64,000 nucleotides of DNA, from NCBI GenBank assembly GCA_035310985.1, contig DATGDH010000058.1, positions 137,378 through 201,377 on the forward strand, in the 5' to 3' direction. Under the pieces are notes generated by a model. It had not been told where the DNA came from. It ran no database searches and saw only the letters and a program-made list of their open reading frames with translations. Shown here one piece after another: positions 44,149-52,519 of this stretch. This stretch comes from DAHVFK01 sp035310985 (GTDB lineage Bacteria > Pseudomonadota > Gammaproteobacteria > Burkholderiales > SG8-39). The position numbers and the translations under genes were made by a program. Every line of letters begins with the position of its first letter. Position 1 is the first letter of the stretch.

Positions 44149-45330
44149 TCAGGCCGGCGGGGCCAGGCCGAACACCTGCCGAAGATACGCCAGGTAGCGC
44201 TCGTCCTTGCACATCGTTTTGCCTGGCGAGTCGGACACCTTGGCCACGGGCTGGCCGTTGCACTCGGTCATCTTGATGACGATGTTAAGCGGCTCGTAGC
44301 CGACGTCGTTAGTCAGGTTGGTGCCGATGCCGAACGCGGTCTTGACGCGGCCGTGGAAGCGCCGCGCGATTTCGATGGCGAGCGGGAACGAAAGCTGGTC
44401 GGAGAAGATGAGCGTCTTCGAGCGCGGATCGACGCGGTTCTTGTGGTAGTGCGCGATCAGCCGCTCGCCCCACTCGAACGGATCGCCGGAGTCGTGGCGC
44501 GCGCCGTCGAAGAGCTTGCAGAAGTACATGTCGAAGTCGCGCAAAAAGGCGTCCAGACCGTAGGTATCCGAGAGCGCGATGCCGAGATCGCCGCGGTATT
44601 CCTTGGCCCAGGTATCGAACGCGAACACCTGCGAGTCGCGCAGCCTCGGGCCAAGCGCCTGGCAGGCCTGCATGTACTCGTGCCCGAAGGTGCCGAGCGG
44701 GGTAAAGTCGTTGCGCATCGAAAACCAGACATTCGACGTCCCGGCGAAGTGATCCGGGATCTCATGTCTCAGCGTCTTAAGGGCCTCCTCGTGCCAGGCA
44801 GAAGAATAGCGCCGGCGCGTGCCGAAGTCGGATATCTTGAAGCCGAGCGCGGGATCCACGGTGCGCACCAGGTCGATCTTGGACTTTAGGCGCCGCCGGC
44901 CCTCCTCCAGGTTGAAGTCGGGCCTTGCGCGCCGGAAGTACACCTCCGAGATGATTGCCAGCACGGGTATCTCGAAGAGGATCGTGTGCAACCAGGGCCC
45001 GTGGATCGTGATGTCGATTTCGCCCTCCGACCCGGCAAGCGGCTCGATGCGCAGGAAGCGTCCGTTGAGCTGAAACAGGCCGAGGAAATCGACGAAATCG
45101 GACTTGAGGAAGCGCTGGCTTCGCAGGTAGCCGAGCTCTTCGTCGCGGAAGCGCAGGCCGCACAGTGCGTCGACCTCCTTCCGGATTTCGTCGACGTGGC
45201 GCTGCAGATCGATCCCCTCCGTGCGGCACTTGAACTTGTATTCGACCTGCGCGGCGGGAAACTGATGCAGCACGACCTGCATCATGGTGAACTTGTACAG
45301 GTCCGTATCGAGCAGCGACTGGATGATCAC
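44149..45330 (-). CDS. pncB: Nicotinate phosphoribosyltransferase
   Basis: 393 residues. Converts nicotinate and PRPP to nicotinate mononucleotide in NAD salvage. N-terminal SLLDTDLYKFTMMQ, central SDFGTRRRYS (with the phosphorylated His position usually following it), and C-terminal GIGTNLTNDVG are clear. GTG 45330 gives the normal N-terminus and has GGAG upstream. The gene is divergent from lexA, 126 bases away. Confidence 0.94.
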   Translation of the reverse strand: MIIQSLLDTDLYKFTMMQVVLHQFPAAQVEYKFKCRTEGIDLQRHVDEIRKEVDALCGLRFRDEELGYLRSQRFLKSDFVDFLGLFQLNGRFLRIEPLAGSEGEIDITIHGPWLHTILFEIPVLAIISEVYFRRARPDFNLEEGRRRLKSKIDLVRTVDPALGFKISDFGTRRRYSSAWHEEALKTLRHEIPDHFAGTSNVWFSMRNDFTPLGTFGHEYMQACQALGPRLRDSQVFAFDTWAKEYRGDLGIALSDTYGLDAFLRDFDMYFCKLFDGARHDSGDPFEWGERLIAHYHKNRVDPRSKTLIFSDQLSFPLAIEIARRFHGRVKTAFGIGTNLTNDVGYEPLNIVIKMTECNGQPVAKVSDSPGKTMCKDERYLAYLRQVFGLAPPA

Positions 45331-45392
45331 GGCGAGCTCCGCAGCGGCGCATTGTAGCCGAGACGCCCGACGCACCTGCCCCGGACGCCCCC

Positions 45393-45443
45393 TTGCCTAG
45401 CGCTTGATACTGGATATAATTCCAGCGGTGTAAATAGACACAG
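45393..45443 (+). promoter_or_regulatory. lexA promoter with LexA box(es)
   Basis: TTGCCT (45393-45398), a 16-base spacer and TATAAT (45415-45420) form a plausible promoter. Over the -10 lies CTGGATATAATTCCAG (45410-45425), a CTG-N10-CAG LexA operator with perfect 5-base arms. A second, weaker candidate GTGTAAATAGACACAG (45428-45443) follows. This arrangement predicts autorepression of lexA and SOS induction. The second box departs from consensus in its first base. Confidence 0.7.
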
Positions 45444-45456
45444 TCCATACCCCGAC

Positions 45457-46083
45457 ATGGAGACACTCACCGACCGCCAGACCGAGATACTGCGCCTCAT
45501 TCGCGAACTCACGGAGGTATCCGGCTATCCCCCGACGCGCGCCGAGATCGCCCGCTCGATGGGATTTCGCTCGGTGAATGCGGCGGAGCAGCATCTGCGG
45601 GCGCTGGAACGCAAGGGAGCACTCGAGATCTCCTCCGGCGCCTCGCGGGGTATTCGAGTGCGCGAGCGGGCGCCGCATCGGGTCGGCCGGCTGATGGAGC
45701 TCCCGGTCGTCGGCCGAGTCGCCGCCGGCAGCCCCATACTCGCCGAAGAGCACCTGCAGGGCCGCTACCAGATCGATCCGAGCCTGTTCACCCCGCGTGC
45801 CGACTACCTGCTGCGGGTGCGCGGTCTGTCGATGCGCGACGCGGGCATACTGGAGGGCGATCTGCTCGCCGTGCACCGCACACAAGACGCGCGCAGCGGA
45901 CAGATCGTCGTCGCCCGTCTGGCCGACGAGGTGACCGTCAAGCGCCTGCGGCGGCGCGGCCACAGTGTCCAACTGCTCCCGGAAAACCCCGATTTCGCCC
46001 CCATCGAGCTTGATCTGCGGCGCGAGCCGCTGACCATCGAGGGAATCGCGGTCGGCGTGATCCGGAACGGCAAGAATTTGTAA
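45457..46083 (+). CDS. lexA: LexA repressor
   Basis: 208 residues. The winged-helix N-terminal domain (SGYPPTRAEIARSMGFRSVNAAEQHLRAL) binds SOS operators. The C-terminal S24 peptidase domain has the autocleavage site VAA-GSP (A90-G91), catalytic S125 in RGLSMRDAG and K162 in VTVKRL. All residues needed for RecA-stimulated self-cleavage are present. Targets in this window are lexA itself and the imuA operon. Confidence 0.96.
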   Translation: METLTDRQTEILRLIRELTEVSGYPPTRAEIARSMGFRSVNAAEQHLRALERKGALEISSGASRGIRVRERAPHRVGRLMELPVVGRVAAGSPILAEEHLQGRYQIDPSLFTPRADYLLRVRGLSMRDAGILEGDLLAVHRTQDARSGQIVVARLADEVTVKRLRRRGHSVQLLPENPDFAPIELDLRREPLTIEGIAVGVIRNGKNL

Positions 46084-46143
46084 TATCGGGCACGCTCGAC
46101 GGTGCGGCGCCCTCGCGTCAACGGGCGCGGCGCGGGATCCCTC

Positions 46144-46149
46144 TATAAT
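46144..46149 (+). promoter_or_regulatory. Candidate -10 element of the histidine kinase operon
   Basis: A perfect TATAAT lies 25 bases before the histidine kinase start. No good -35 is visible at the right spacing (GTCAAC at 46117 is 21 bases away), so this is only a candidate promoter. Confidence 0.35.
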
Positions 46150-46174
46150 GGGGTTCGAGCTTCGCGCCCAATAA

Positions 46175-47998
46175 ATGGACCACGCCAAGGACGCAGCCCT
46201 TCTCGATCTGGTACCCACCGGAGAATCGGCCGCCGCCGCGCCGCCCGTACGCGAGCTCGCCGACCGGCGGAAGGTATTCGCCGACCAAGTAGACCTGCTG
46301 TTCCGGCACTCGCCCACCGGAGTCCTGATCTCGATCGTCGTCGGCGGAATCGCGACCTACGAGCTCTGGGGCGAGAACACGCGCGATCTGATAAGCCTGT
46401 GGTGCGTGCTCATGGTGTTCGTTGGCGCGGCCCGACACATCCTGTATCGCGCATACTACAAGCGGCGCGACGAAAACTACAATAACTGGCTGCGCTGGTT
46501 TGCGATCGGCGCATTTGCAATGGGCGCGGTCTGGGGCTTCGCCGGCGCGGTGTTCTTTCCCGCGCACACGGACGCGCAGCAGGTTTTCCTCTCGTTTCTG
46601 CTCGCCGGAATGGTCGCGGGTGGCATTCCGGTGTATTCGGCGGTGTGGTGGGTCTACGCGATTTACGGTATCGCGATCATCGCGCCCTTCACGTACATCC
46701 TCGCAACCTTCGGCAGCCAGCAATTCGTCGAACTGGCGGTGCTGGTGCCGATGTTCCTCGCCGTAAACATCAGCGTCGCCCGCAGGCTCTCGCGCGTGTT
46801 CGCCGACGGTTTCCGATTGCGCCATGCCTATTCACACCTGGGGCAAGACCACTCGATGTTGAACGCCCAGCTGCAGGATCAGATTGAGGAGCTGCTGCAG
46901 GCGCAGCGCGAGATCGAGGCCTCGGGCCGCAAGCTCGCGCTCTTCTCCGAGCGGGCCCCGATCGCGGTGTTCGAGGTGGACCGAAACGGCACGGTGCTCG
47001 AGATGAACCCGTCGGCCGAGAACACCTTCGGCTATTCGAGCACCGAACTCATCGGGCGCAGCATGATTCGCATGCTGATCCCGTCGGACGAGCCCGTCCT
47101 GAACAGCGAGTGGTGGCAATCGTTCGTTCGCAACGCGCGCCCAGAGGCGGGCCTCAAAGTGCGCTGCCGGCGTCGCGACGCAGTCGAGCTGATCTGCGAA
47201 TTCTCGCTCACGCCTCTGGTGAACGACGTGGGCGAGCTGATCTCGGTCATCACGCAATGTCAGGACATTACGCAGCAGCTCGAGGCCGAACGCCTCAAGA
47301 AGGAGTTCACCTCGACCCTGTCGCACGAACTGCGCACGCCGCTCACATCGATCATCGGATCCCTGCAGCTCATCAATACCGGAATGCTGGGCGACCTGGC
47401 CAAGGAGGTTTCCGAGCTGACGGGCATCGCCGAGCGCAATGGCCAACGGCTGCTCGACCTCATCAACGACCTGCTCGATATCGACAAGATCGAATCCGGC
47501 AAGCTGCAGACCTACCCCGAGACGGTTTCGCTCGACGAGCTGGTGCGGGAGTCACTGGTGCTGAATCGCGCCTTCGCCGACCGCTTCGGGGTGCGCATGG
47601 TGCTGCTCGGCGACCCGCCACCGATAACCGTCTACGCGGACAAGAAGCGGCTCATACAGGTCATGACCAACCTGATGTCCAATGCCTCCAAATTCTCTCC
47701 GGAAGGCGAGACGGTCGAGGTTCAGCTCGAGCAGGTCGGCCACATGGCGCGCGTCAGCGTTATGGACCGCGGCAGCGGCATTCCCCCCGAATTCCGCAGC
47801 CGCATCTTCGGCCGTTTCGCGCAAGCGGACTCGGCCGCCACTCGCCAGAAGGGCGGGACGGGGCTCGGGCTTGCGATCTGCAAGCGTCTCGTCGAGCTGA
47901 TGGGTGGGCGCATCGCATTCGCCGACCGCGTTGGCGGGGGCACGACGTTCTTCTTCGAATTGCCACTGATGGATCGCGCGGCCGCCGCGACGGGATGA
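46175..47998 (+). CDS. Membrane PAS sensor histidine kinase
   Basis: 607 residues. Residues about 45-215 contain roughly five to six hydrophobic segments. A coiled coil (about 225-260) leads into a PAS domain (260-375; VDRNGTVLEMNPSAENTFGYSSTELIG), then HisKA with STLSHELRTPL and a HATPase domain with NLMSNASKFS (N box), DRGSGIP, and GGTGLGLAI. A complete kinase, likely reporting to the adjacent response regulator, whose start overlaps its stop by four bases. Confidence 0.92.
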   Translation: MDHAKDAALLDLVPTGESAAAAPPVRELADRRKVFADQVDLLFRHSPTGVLISIVVGGIATYELWGENTRDLISLWCVLMVFVGAARHILYRAYYKRRDENYNNWLRWFAIGAFAMGAVWGFAGAVFFPAHTDAQQVFLSFLLAGMVAGGIPVYSAVWWVYAIYGIAIIAPFTYILATFGSQQFVELAVLVPMFLAVNISVARRLSRVFADGFRLRHAYSHLGQDHSMLNAQLQDQIEELLQAQREIEASGRKLALFSERAPIAVFEVDRNGTVLEMNPSAENTFGYSSTELIGRSMIRMLIPSDEPVLNSEWWQSFVRNARPEAGLKVRCRRRDAVELICEFSLTPLVNDVGELISVITQCQDITQQLEAERLKKEFTSTLSHELRTPLTSIIGSLQLINTGMLGDLAKEVSELTGIAERNGQRLLDLINDLLDIDKIESGKLQTYPETVSLDELVRESLVLNRAFADRFGVRMVLLGDPPPITVYADKKRLIQVMTNLMSNASKFSPEGETVEVQLEQVGHMARVSVMDRGSGIPPEFRSRIFGRFAQADSAATRQKGGTGLGLAICKRLVELMGGRIAFADRVGGGTTFFFELPLMDRAAAATG

Positions 47999-48399
47999 GC
48001 GAGGACCTGATGCCAACCAGCCCCTTGAACAGAATTTGCTACGTCGAGGATGACGAAGACATTCAGCGTATCGTGCGCATGTCGCTTGAGCGCGTCGGCA
48101 AGATGACTGTCCGGGTCGTGGGGGACCCGACGCAGGCGATCGAGGCAATTAAGGCGTTCAAGCCAGACCTCGTTATGCTCGACTGGATGATGCCGGGAAT
48201 GGACGGCCCTGCCCTCTTTCGCAAGATGCGCGAAACGCCCGAAGTCAACCACCTCCCCGTGGTGTTCATCACCGCGAAGGCGTCCTCGTCGGAAATGGAC
48301 GAGCTGCGCGCGATGGGCGCCGCGGGAGCGATCTCGAAGCCCTTTTCCCCGAAGGATCTGCCGGATCAGCTGCGCAGCATCTGGAGCAAGCTGCCCTGA
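47995..48399 (+). CDS. Single-domain response regulator
   Basis: 134 residues, receiver domain only. The acidic pocket is VEDDED, the phosphoacceptor is D63 in LVMLDWMMPGMDG, and the conserved Lys lies in AISKPF. It has no output domain, so it would act like CheY or as a phosphate shuttle, possibly through the HPt protein at 52046. ATG 47995 overlaps the kinase stop. Confidence 0.9.
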   Translation: MSEDLMPTSPLNRICYVEDDEDIQRIVRMSLERVGKMTVRVVGDPTQAIEAIKAFKPDLVMLDWMMPGMDGPALFRKMRETPEVNHLPVVFITAKASSSEMDELRAMGAAGAISKPFSPKDLPDQLRSIWSKLP

Positions 48400-48417
48400 G
48401 CACGGAGCGGACGCTCG

Positions 48418-49626
48418 TCAGAGCATGATGTCCTTCAGGCCGACGCCGGAGCGCCCGTACTCCAGCGTGCGGCGGATACGATAGGTTTCGTCCTCGCTGA
48501 TCTTCGGCGAGCGCGAAAGATCGATGAGCTTTTGCGGGCGGATGGGGTTGCCTTTTTCGTCGCGCACCACCATGACGCGCGGCTGCAGCCGCTTGGCGAG
48601 GTTCTGCGAAATCACGATCCCGACCTCGCCGCTGTTCAGCTCGACCACGCTCCCCACAGGGAATACGCCGATGCAGCGGATGAACTCCTCGATCAGCAGC
48701 GGGTGAAAAGCCTTGCCGCGCCACTTGTGCAGCATCCCGAGCGCATTCGACGGCGCCATGGCCTCGGCGTACGGGCGCCTGCTGGTCATCGCCGAGAACG
48801 TGTCGATGATGCCCGCGCAGGCGCCGATTGTTCCCAGCTCGCCGCTGCCGAGCGGGTAGCCGCTGCCATCGTGCCGCTCGTGATGCAGCGTCACCAGCTC
48901 GGCGATGTCCTCCGGCATCCCCGGAGTCTTCGCTAGGATTTCCTTGCCGCGCAGAACGTGCGCGCGGACAAGCTTCTGTTCGTCCGGAGACAGCGGCCCT
49001 GTCTTGCTCAGAACGTCGTCCGGTAGCTCGAGCATGCCGATGTCCTGCAACAGCCCGACCATGCCGGCGCGCTCGATGTCCTCCGGCGTCATCCCGAGGA
49101 AGCGCGCGAACATGAGCATATAGATCGACGTATTCATCGCCCGGGTGAGAAAGTAGCCGCCGCGTTCCTTGAGCGCCGAGAAGAGCACCAGCGCATCCGG
49201 ATTGCGCATGATGCTCGCGCTCATTTCCTTGACGGCGCCTCGCACCGCCGCCGCATCGATCTCGGCATCACGCGTGAGCGAGGCTACTACGGCATCCCAT
49301 GCAACCTGACCGGCGTCGTAGGTTTTCGCCGCCCGCGGCAGCTCCGCCTCGACACTGACCCGCTCGATATGGACGACTTGGCGGATTCCCGCCGGTGTAC
49401 CCGAGGTCCTGCCCGTCAATGCCCCGTGCTTCGTCTCGTCGGGCAGCTCGCTGCGCTCGACGTCGATGTAGACGTCCTTGCAGTATCGCCGCAGCGTTTC
49501 GAGCTGCGCGGGTTCGCGCACCAGGAAACCCTGAATGGGGAACGGCGTCTCGATCCAGGGTCGGTCTAGTTGCGAGACGTACATCCCGAACTGGAGCTCG
49601 TCGACGCGTACTTTCTTGGTGATCAC
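48418..49626 (-). CDS. DUF3391 and HD-GYP domain protein with degenerate metal site
   Basis: 402 residues: an N-terminal DUF3391-type domain (about 1-125), then an HD-GYP domain (about 140-320) and a C-terminal tail. HD-GYP enzymes hydrolyse cyclic di-GMP. Here the GYP motif (HHERHDGSGYPLG), H223 and D275 are kept, but aligned by eye the first ligand His is R162 and the HD motif HDIGK reads QDIGM (Q194, D195). Phosphodiesterase activity is therefore doubtful. It is the last gene of the minus-strand HPt-REC operon, 27 bases after the REC-kinase gene. Confidence 0.86.
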   Translation of the reverse strand: MITKKVRVDELQFGMYVSQLDRPWIETPFPIQGFLVREPAQLETLRRYCKDVYIDVERSELPDETKHGALTGRTSGTPAGIRQVVHIERVSVEAELPRAAKTYDAGQVAWDAVVASLTRDAEIDAAAVRGAVKEMSASIMRNPDALVLFSALKERGGYFLTRAMNTSIYMLMFARFLGMTPEDIERAGMVGLLQDIGMLELPDDVLSKTGPLSPDEQKLVRAHVLRGKEILAKTPGMPEDIAELVTLHHERHDGSGYPLGSGELGTIGACAGIIDTFSAMTSRRPYAEAMAPSNALGMLHKWRGKAFHPLLIEEFIRCIGVFPVGSVVELNSGEVGIVISQNLAKRLQPRVMVVRDEKGNPIRPQKLIDLSRSPKISEDETYRIRRTLEYGRSGVGLKDIML

Positions 49627-49653
49627 AGCCTGTCTCTTCCTGCAATCGTACTC

Positions 49654-50919
49654 TCAGGCCGCCCTCGCGACGAAGCTCTCGACCGGGGCCGCGTCCTGGC
49701 AGAACTTGCGCGCCAGGAACCCTATCACTTCGTCGGCGTTGCGAAAGCGGGCTTCGCGGTCCTTCTCCACCAGCTTGTCTATGAGCCGCTGGTACGCCGA
49801 CAGCGCCTCGGGCATCGCCGGCGGCGGCGTATTGAGGTGCTGCAAGGCCACCTCGATGGCCGTGGCCGCATCGAACATGTGCTTGCCCGTGAGCATCTGG
49901 TAGAGCAGTATCCCTGCACTATAGATGTCCGTGCGCAGGTCGAGCGCCATCCCGCGCACCTGCTCAGGGCTCATGTAGCGCGGCGTGCCGAGGATCTCGC
50001 CGTGGCCGGTTCGGTCGATGGAATCGATGTGCTTTGCGATGCCGAAGTCGACGATCGCCAGGCTCCCGTCTGCGCGAAACATCAGGTTCTGCGGCTTCAA
50101 GTCGCGATGCAGGACTCCGAATTCGTGTATGTCACCAAGCGCGAACATCAGCTCGCGAAAGATGCGCATGGCCTCTGCAGGCGCCGCAGGTTTCCCGCCG
50201 AGGCGCTTGTTCAGATCGCCGCCGTCGAAGAATTCCATCACCAGATAGGCGTGACTCTCTGACACGCCGTGGCCGTAGATCTTCGCCACGTGAGGGCTGC
50301 GAATACGCTCGACCAGCGTGTATTCTTCCATGAACCGCTCGAGCGCCAACTTGTCGTCGGTCGCCTGGCTGCGCAGGATCTTGACCACCAGCGGTTCATC
50401 GTCCTTGTCGCGCGAAGCGAGATAGACGCGAGACATTCCGCCCTCGCCGATCAGGCGCAGTACCCGGATGCCGGGTATGCGGACGCGCGCGCCGAGCAAG
50501 TGCCCTTCGACCCGGGCCGCGAGCTCCGGAGAGAGCGTGCGCCCCTCCTCGGCGTGCGTCAGGTCGCGGATCGAGGTCACGAGGCGCTCGCGGGTGAGCT
50601 CCTGCTTGCGCTGGTAGTCGTCCGCCCCCGCCTTCATCGCGCGCACGGCGATGATCTCGTTGCCCGCGCCGGTCAGGAACAGGATCGGAGGACAGTCCTT
50701 GCGCAGTTTGAACGCCTGCAGCCATTCGAGGCCGTCGCCGCGGCCGAGCATGTAATCAAGGATCACGACGTCGTAGCCGCCCAGCGGGAACTCGTTGCTG
50801 GGCATGTCGCGCACCAGAGGATCGAACTGCTCGACCTCGGCGTCGGGCCACTGCTGCCGGATGAAATGCGCGAGCAGGCCCCGCAGATCTTCGTCGTCGT
50901 CGATGATCAGAGCGCGCAT
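49654..50919 (-). CDS. Receiver domain fused to a Hanks-type Ser/Thr protein kinase
   Basis: 421 residues. The receiver domain (1-125) has IDDDED and phosphoacceptor D55 in VVILDYM. The kinase domain (about 160-400) is complete: glycine loop GEGGMSRVYL, Lys in VVKIL (K190), HRDLKPQN, DFG and GTPRYMSPEQ. No membrane segment is present. This joins two-component input to Ser/Thr phosphorylation. It overlaps no neighbour but lies 3 bases after the REC-cyclase gene. Confidence 0.9.
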   Translation of the reverse strand: MRALIIDDDEDLRGLLAHFIRQQWPDAEVEQFDPLVRDMPSNEFPLGGYDVVILDYMLGRGDGLEWLQAFKLRKDCPPILFLTGAGNEIIAVRAMKAGADDYQRKQELTRERLVTSIRDLTHAEEGRTLSPELAARVEGHLLGARVRIPGIRVLRLIGEGGMSRVYLASRDKDDEPLVVKILRSQATDDKLALERFMEEYTLVERIRSPHVAKIYGHGVSESHAYLVMEFFDGGDLNKRLGGKPAAPAEAMRIFRELMFALGDIHEFGVLHRDLKPQNLMFRADGSLAIVDFGIAKHIDSIDRTGHGEILGTPRYMSPEQVRGMALDLRTDIYSAGILLYQMLTGKHMFDAATAIEVALQHLNTPPPAMPEALSAYQRLIDKLVEKDREARFRNADEVIGFLARKFCQDAAPVESFVARAA

Positions 50920-50922
50920 GCG

Positions 50923-52053
50923 TCAGGCGCGGACGGCGAATACCTGACCGGTTCCGGACCGCCCCTGCAGCGCAGCGTCGTCGCGCGGAACCAGGGTGCC
51001 CGCCGGGAGCAGCCCGCGAACCGCTTCGTGCACGCGCCCGCACGCAAGCACCTCGTTCGCGCCGGCCAGTCGCGCCAATTGCGCCGCCGTATCGACCGGT
51101 TCGCCGATCGCAGTGTAGTTCAGGTAGTGCGGCGAGCCGACGTTCCCGATTACCGCCTCGCCCATGCAAATGCCGACTGCCAGGCTGAGGCGCGTGCCGA
51201 TATCCTGTTCGCGTCGCAATCCGACGGAGCCAAAGCGCCCGAGCATCTCCTTGGCGGTGCTCAGGGCTCGCGAAGCGGCATCGCTTTGCAGGAACGGTAC
51301 GTTGAAACCGACCAGCATGCTCTCGCCCGTCATATTCAGAACGGTGCCGTCGTAATGATAGGCAGCCTCCGTGAGCGCGGCGAAGCACTCATTCAGCATC
51401 GCGACCACGTCCGCCGCCTCGTTGCGCTCGATCAGAACGGCGAAGCCGCGCAGCTCGACGAACACCACGACGACGTTTGAGCGCTGGGCGCCGGCATTGA
51501 AAGGCCCTCCCTCGACGCCCACGTCCTGGATGATGCGGTCCGCGAGCCGAGGCGAAATGTAGCGCGAAAAGGCCTTCCTGATTGCCTCCTTGCGCTGCAG
51601 TTGCGCCAGCTGGCGTCTGCTTTCCAGCTCGCGCCGCGTTTCGTGCAGGCGGCGCAAGGTCTGCACCCTCGCCAGCAGTTCCGGAGGATTCACTGGCTTG
51701 GAGAGAAAATCGTCCGCGCCCGCCTCGATGCCCTTGACGCGGCTCTCTTTGTCTTCCAGAGCGGTGACGAGCACGATCGGCATCAGCGCGGTGGCGTGAT
51801 CGGATTTGAGCTTTTTGCAGATCTCGAACCCCGTCGGCCCGGGCATCATGACATCGAGCAGCATGAGGTCTGGCGGGGCCTCGGCAACGCGCGCCAGCGC
51901 CACGTTGCCGTCGCCGGCGACCCCCACCTCGATACCCTGTTTGCGCAACAGCGCGGCGAGAAAAGCCGTCATGTCCGGATCGTCGTCGACCACAAGAACC
52001 CTGAACGCAGTTTCGCTGCGCGGGGGTTTCTGTTCGGCCGCGAGCTCAGCCAT
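50923..52053 (-). CDS. Receiver domain fused to a class III cyclase-like domain, catalytic residues changed
   Basis: 376 residues. The receiver domain (about 17-130) has VDDDPD and phosphoacceptor D67. A short helical linker leads to an adenylate/guanylate cyclase homology domain (about 185-370). The two metal-binding aspartates of the family appear as Glu (E200 in FVELRGF, E244 in MTGES), and the transition-state Asn and Arg are D321 and Q325 in VDTAAQLA. GNVGS and YTAIGEPV are conserved structurally. Cyclase activity is doubtful; it could be a binding module. Overlaps the HPt gene by 8 bases. Confidence 0.88.
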   Translation of the reverse strand: MAELAAEQKPPRSETAFRVLVVDDDPDMTAFLAALLRKQGIEVGVAGDGNVALARVAEAPPDLMLLDVMMPGPTGFEICKKLKSDHATALMPIVLVTALEDKESRVKGIEAGADDFLSKPVNPPELLARVQTLRRLHETRRELESRRQLAQLQRKEAIRKAFSRYISPRLADRIIQDVGVEGGPFNAGAQRSNVVVVFVELRGFAVLIERNEAADVVAMLNECFAALTEAAYHYDGTVLNMTGESMLVGFNVPFLQSDAASRALSTAKEMLGRFGSVGLRREQDIGTRLSLAVGICMGEAVIGNVGSPHYLNYTAIGEPVDTAAQLARLAGANEVLACGRVHEAVRGLLPAGTLVPRDDAALQGRSGTGQVFAVRA

Positions 52054-52351
52054 AGACGATGCTTACCCGCGCCAGGTAATCGTCGTAGTCCGCGATGCAA
52101 GCTTCGAGCGCCAAGCGATCCCCGCTGCGGGCGCCATCCTCGATCTGCTTACCGAGCAGCGACACCTTCTCGAAGCCGTAGGAATTGCCGACGCCCTTCA
52201 TGCGGTGACCGAGCTGTCGCAGCTGCTCGAGATCCAGAGCCGCCAGGGCCGAACGCAGCGTCGCGAGCTCCTTCTTGCGGTTGCTCATGAACGTCGGAAT
52301 CAGGTCGGCGAGATCCTTGGGCACGGTCACGGTGTAGGAGTCTCTGTTCAT
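52046..52351 (-). CDS. HPt-domain phosphotransfer protein
   Basis: 101 residues, a single helical bundle with the phospho-His motif LGHRMKGVGNSYGF (H49). It is the first gene of the minus-strand operon followed by two receiver-domain proteins, so it is probably a phosphate shuttle between the hybrid or plus-strand kinase pathway and those receivers. The 168-base gap to the TPR gene has no recognised gene. Confidence 0.87.
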   Translation of the reverse strand: MNRDSYTVTVPKDLADLIPTFMSNRKKELATLRSALAALDLEQLRQLGHRMKGVGNSYGFEKVSLLGKQIEDGARSGDRLALEACIADYDDYLARVSIVYG

Positions 52352-52519
52352 GGCGATCTGCGTACCTTTCTCTTCTTGGCCGGCGTCGGGCGTCGTTGCG
52401 CCGGCGGTGCGGCCAACAGCGCGATTTTATAGGTAATTGCCGATCAACCTGCGCGACGGACTGTCAATCCTGCGCTCAGGAGTGTCAATTCGTGTTTGTG
52501 TGCATTTTTCCCGAATTTC

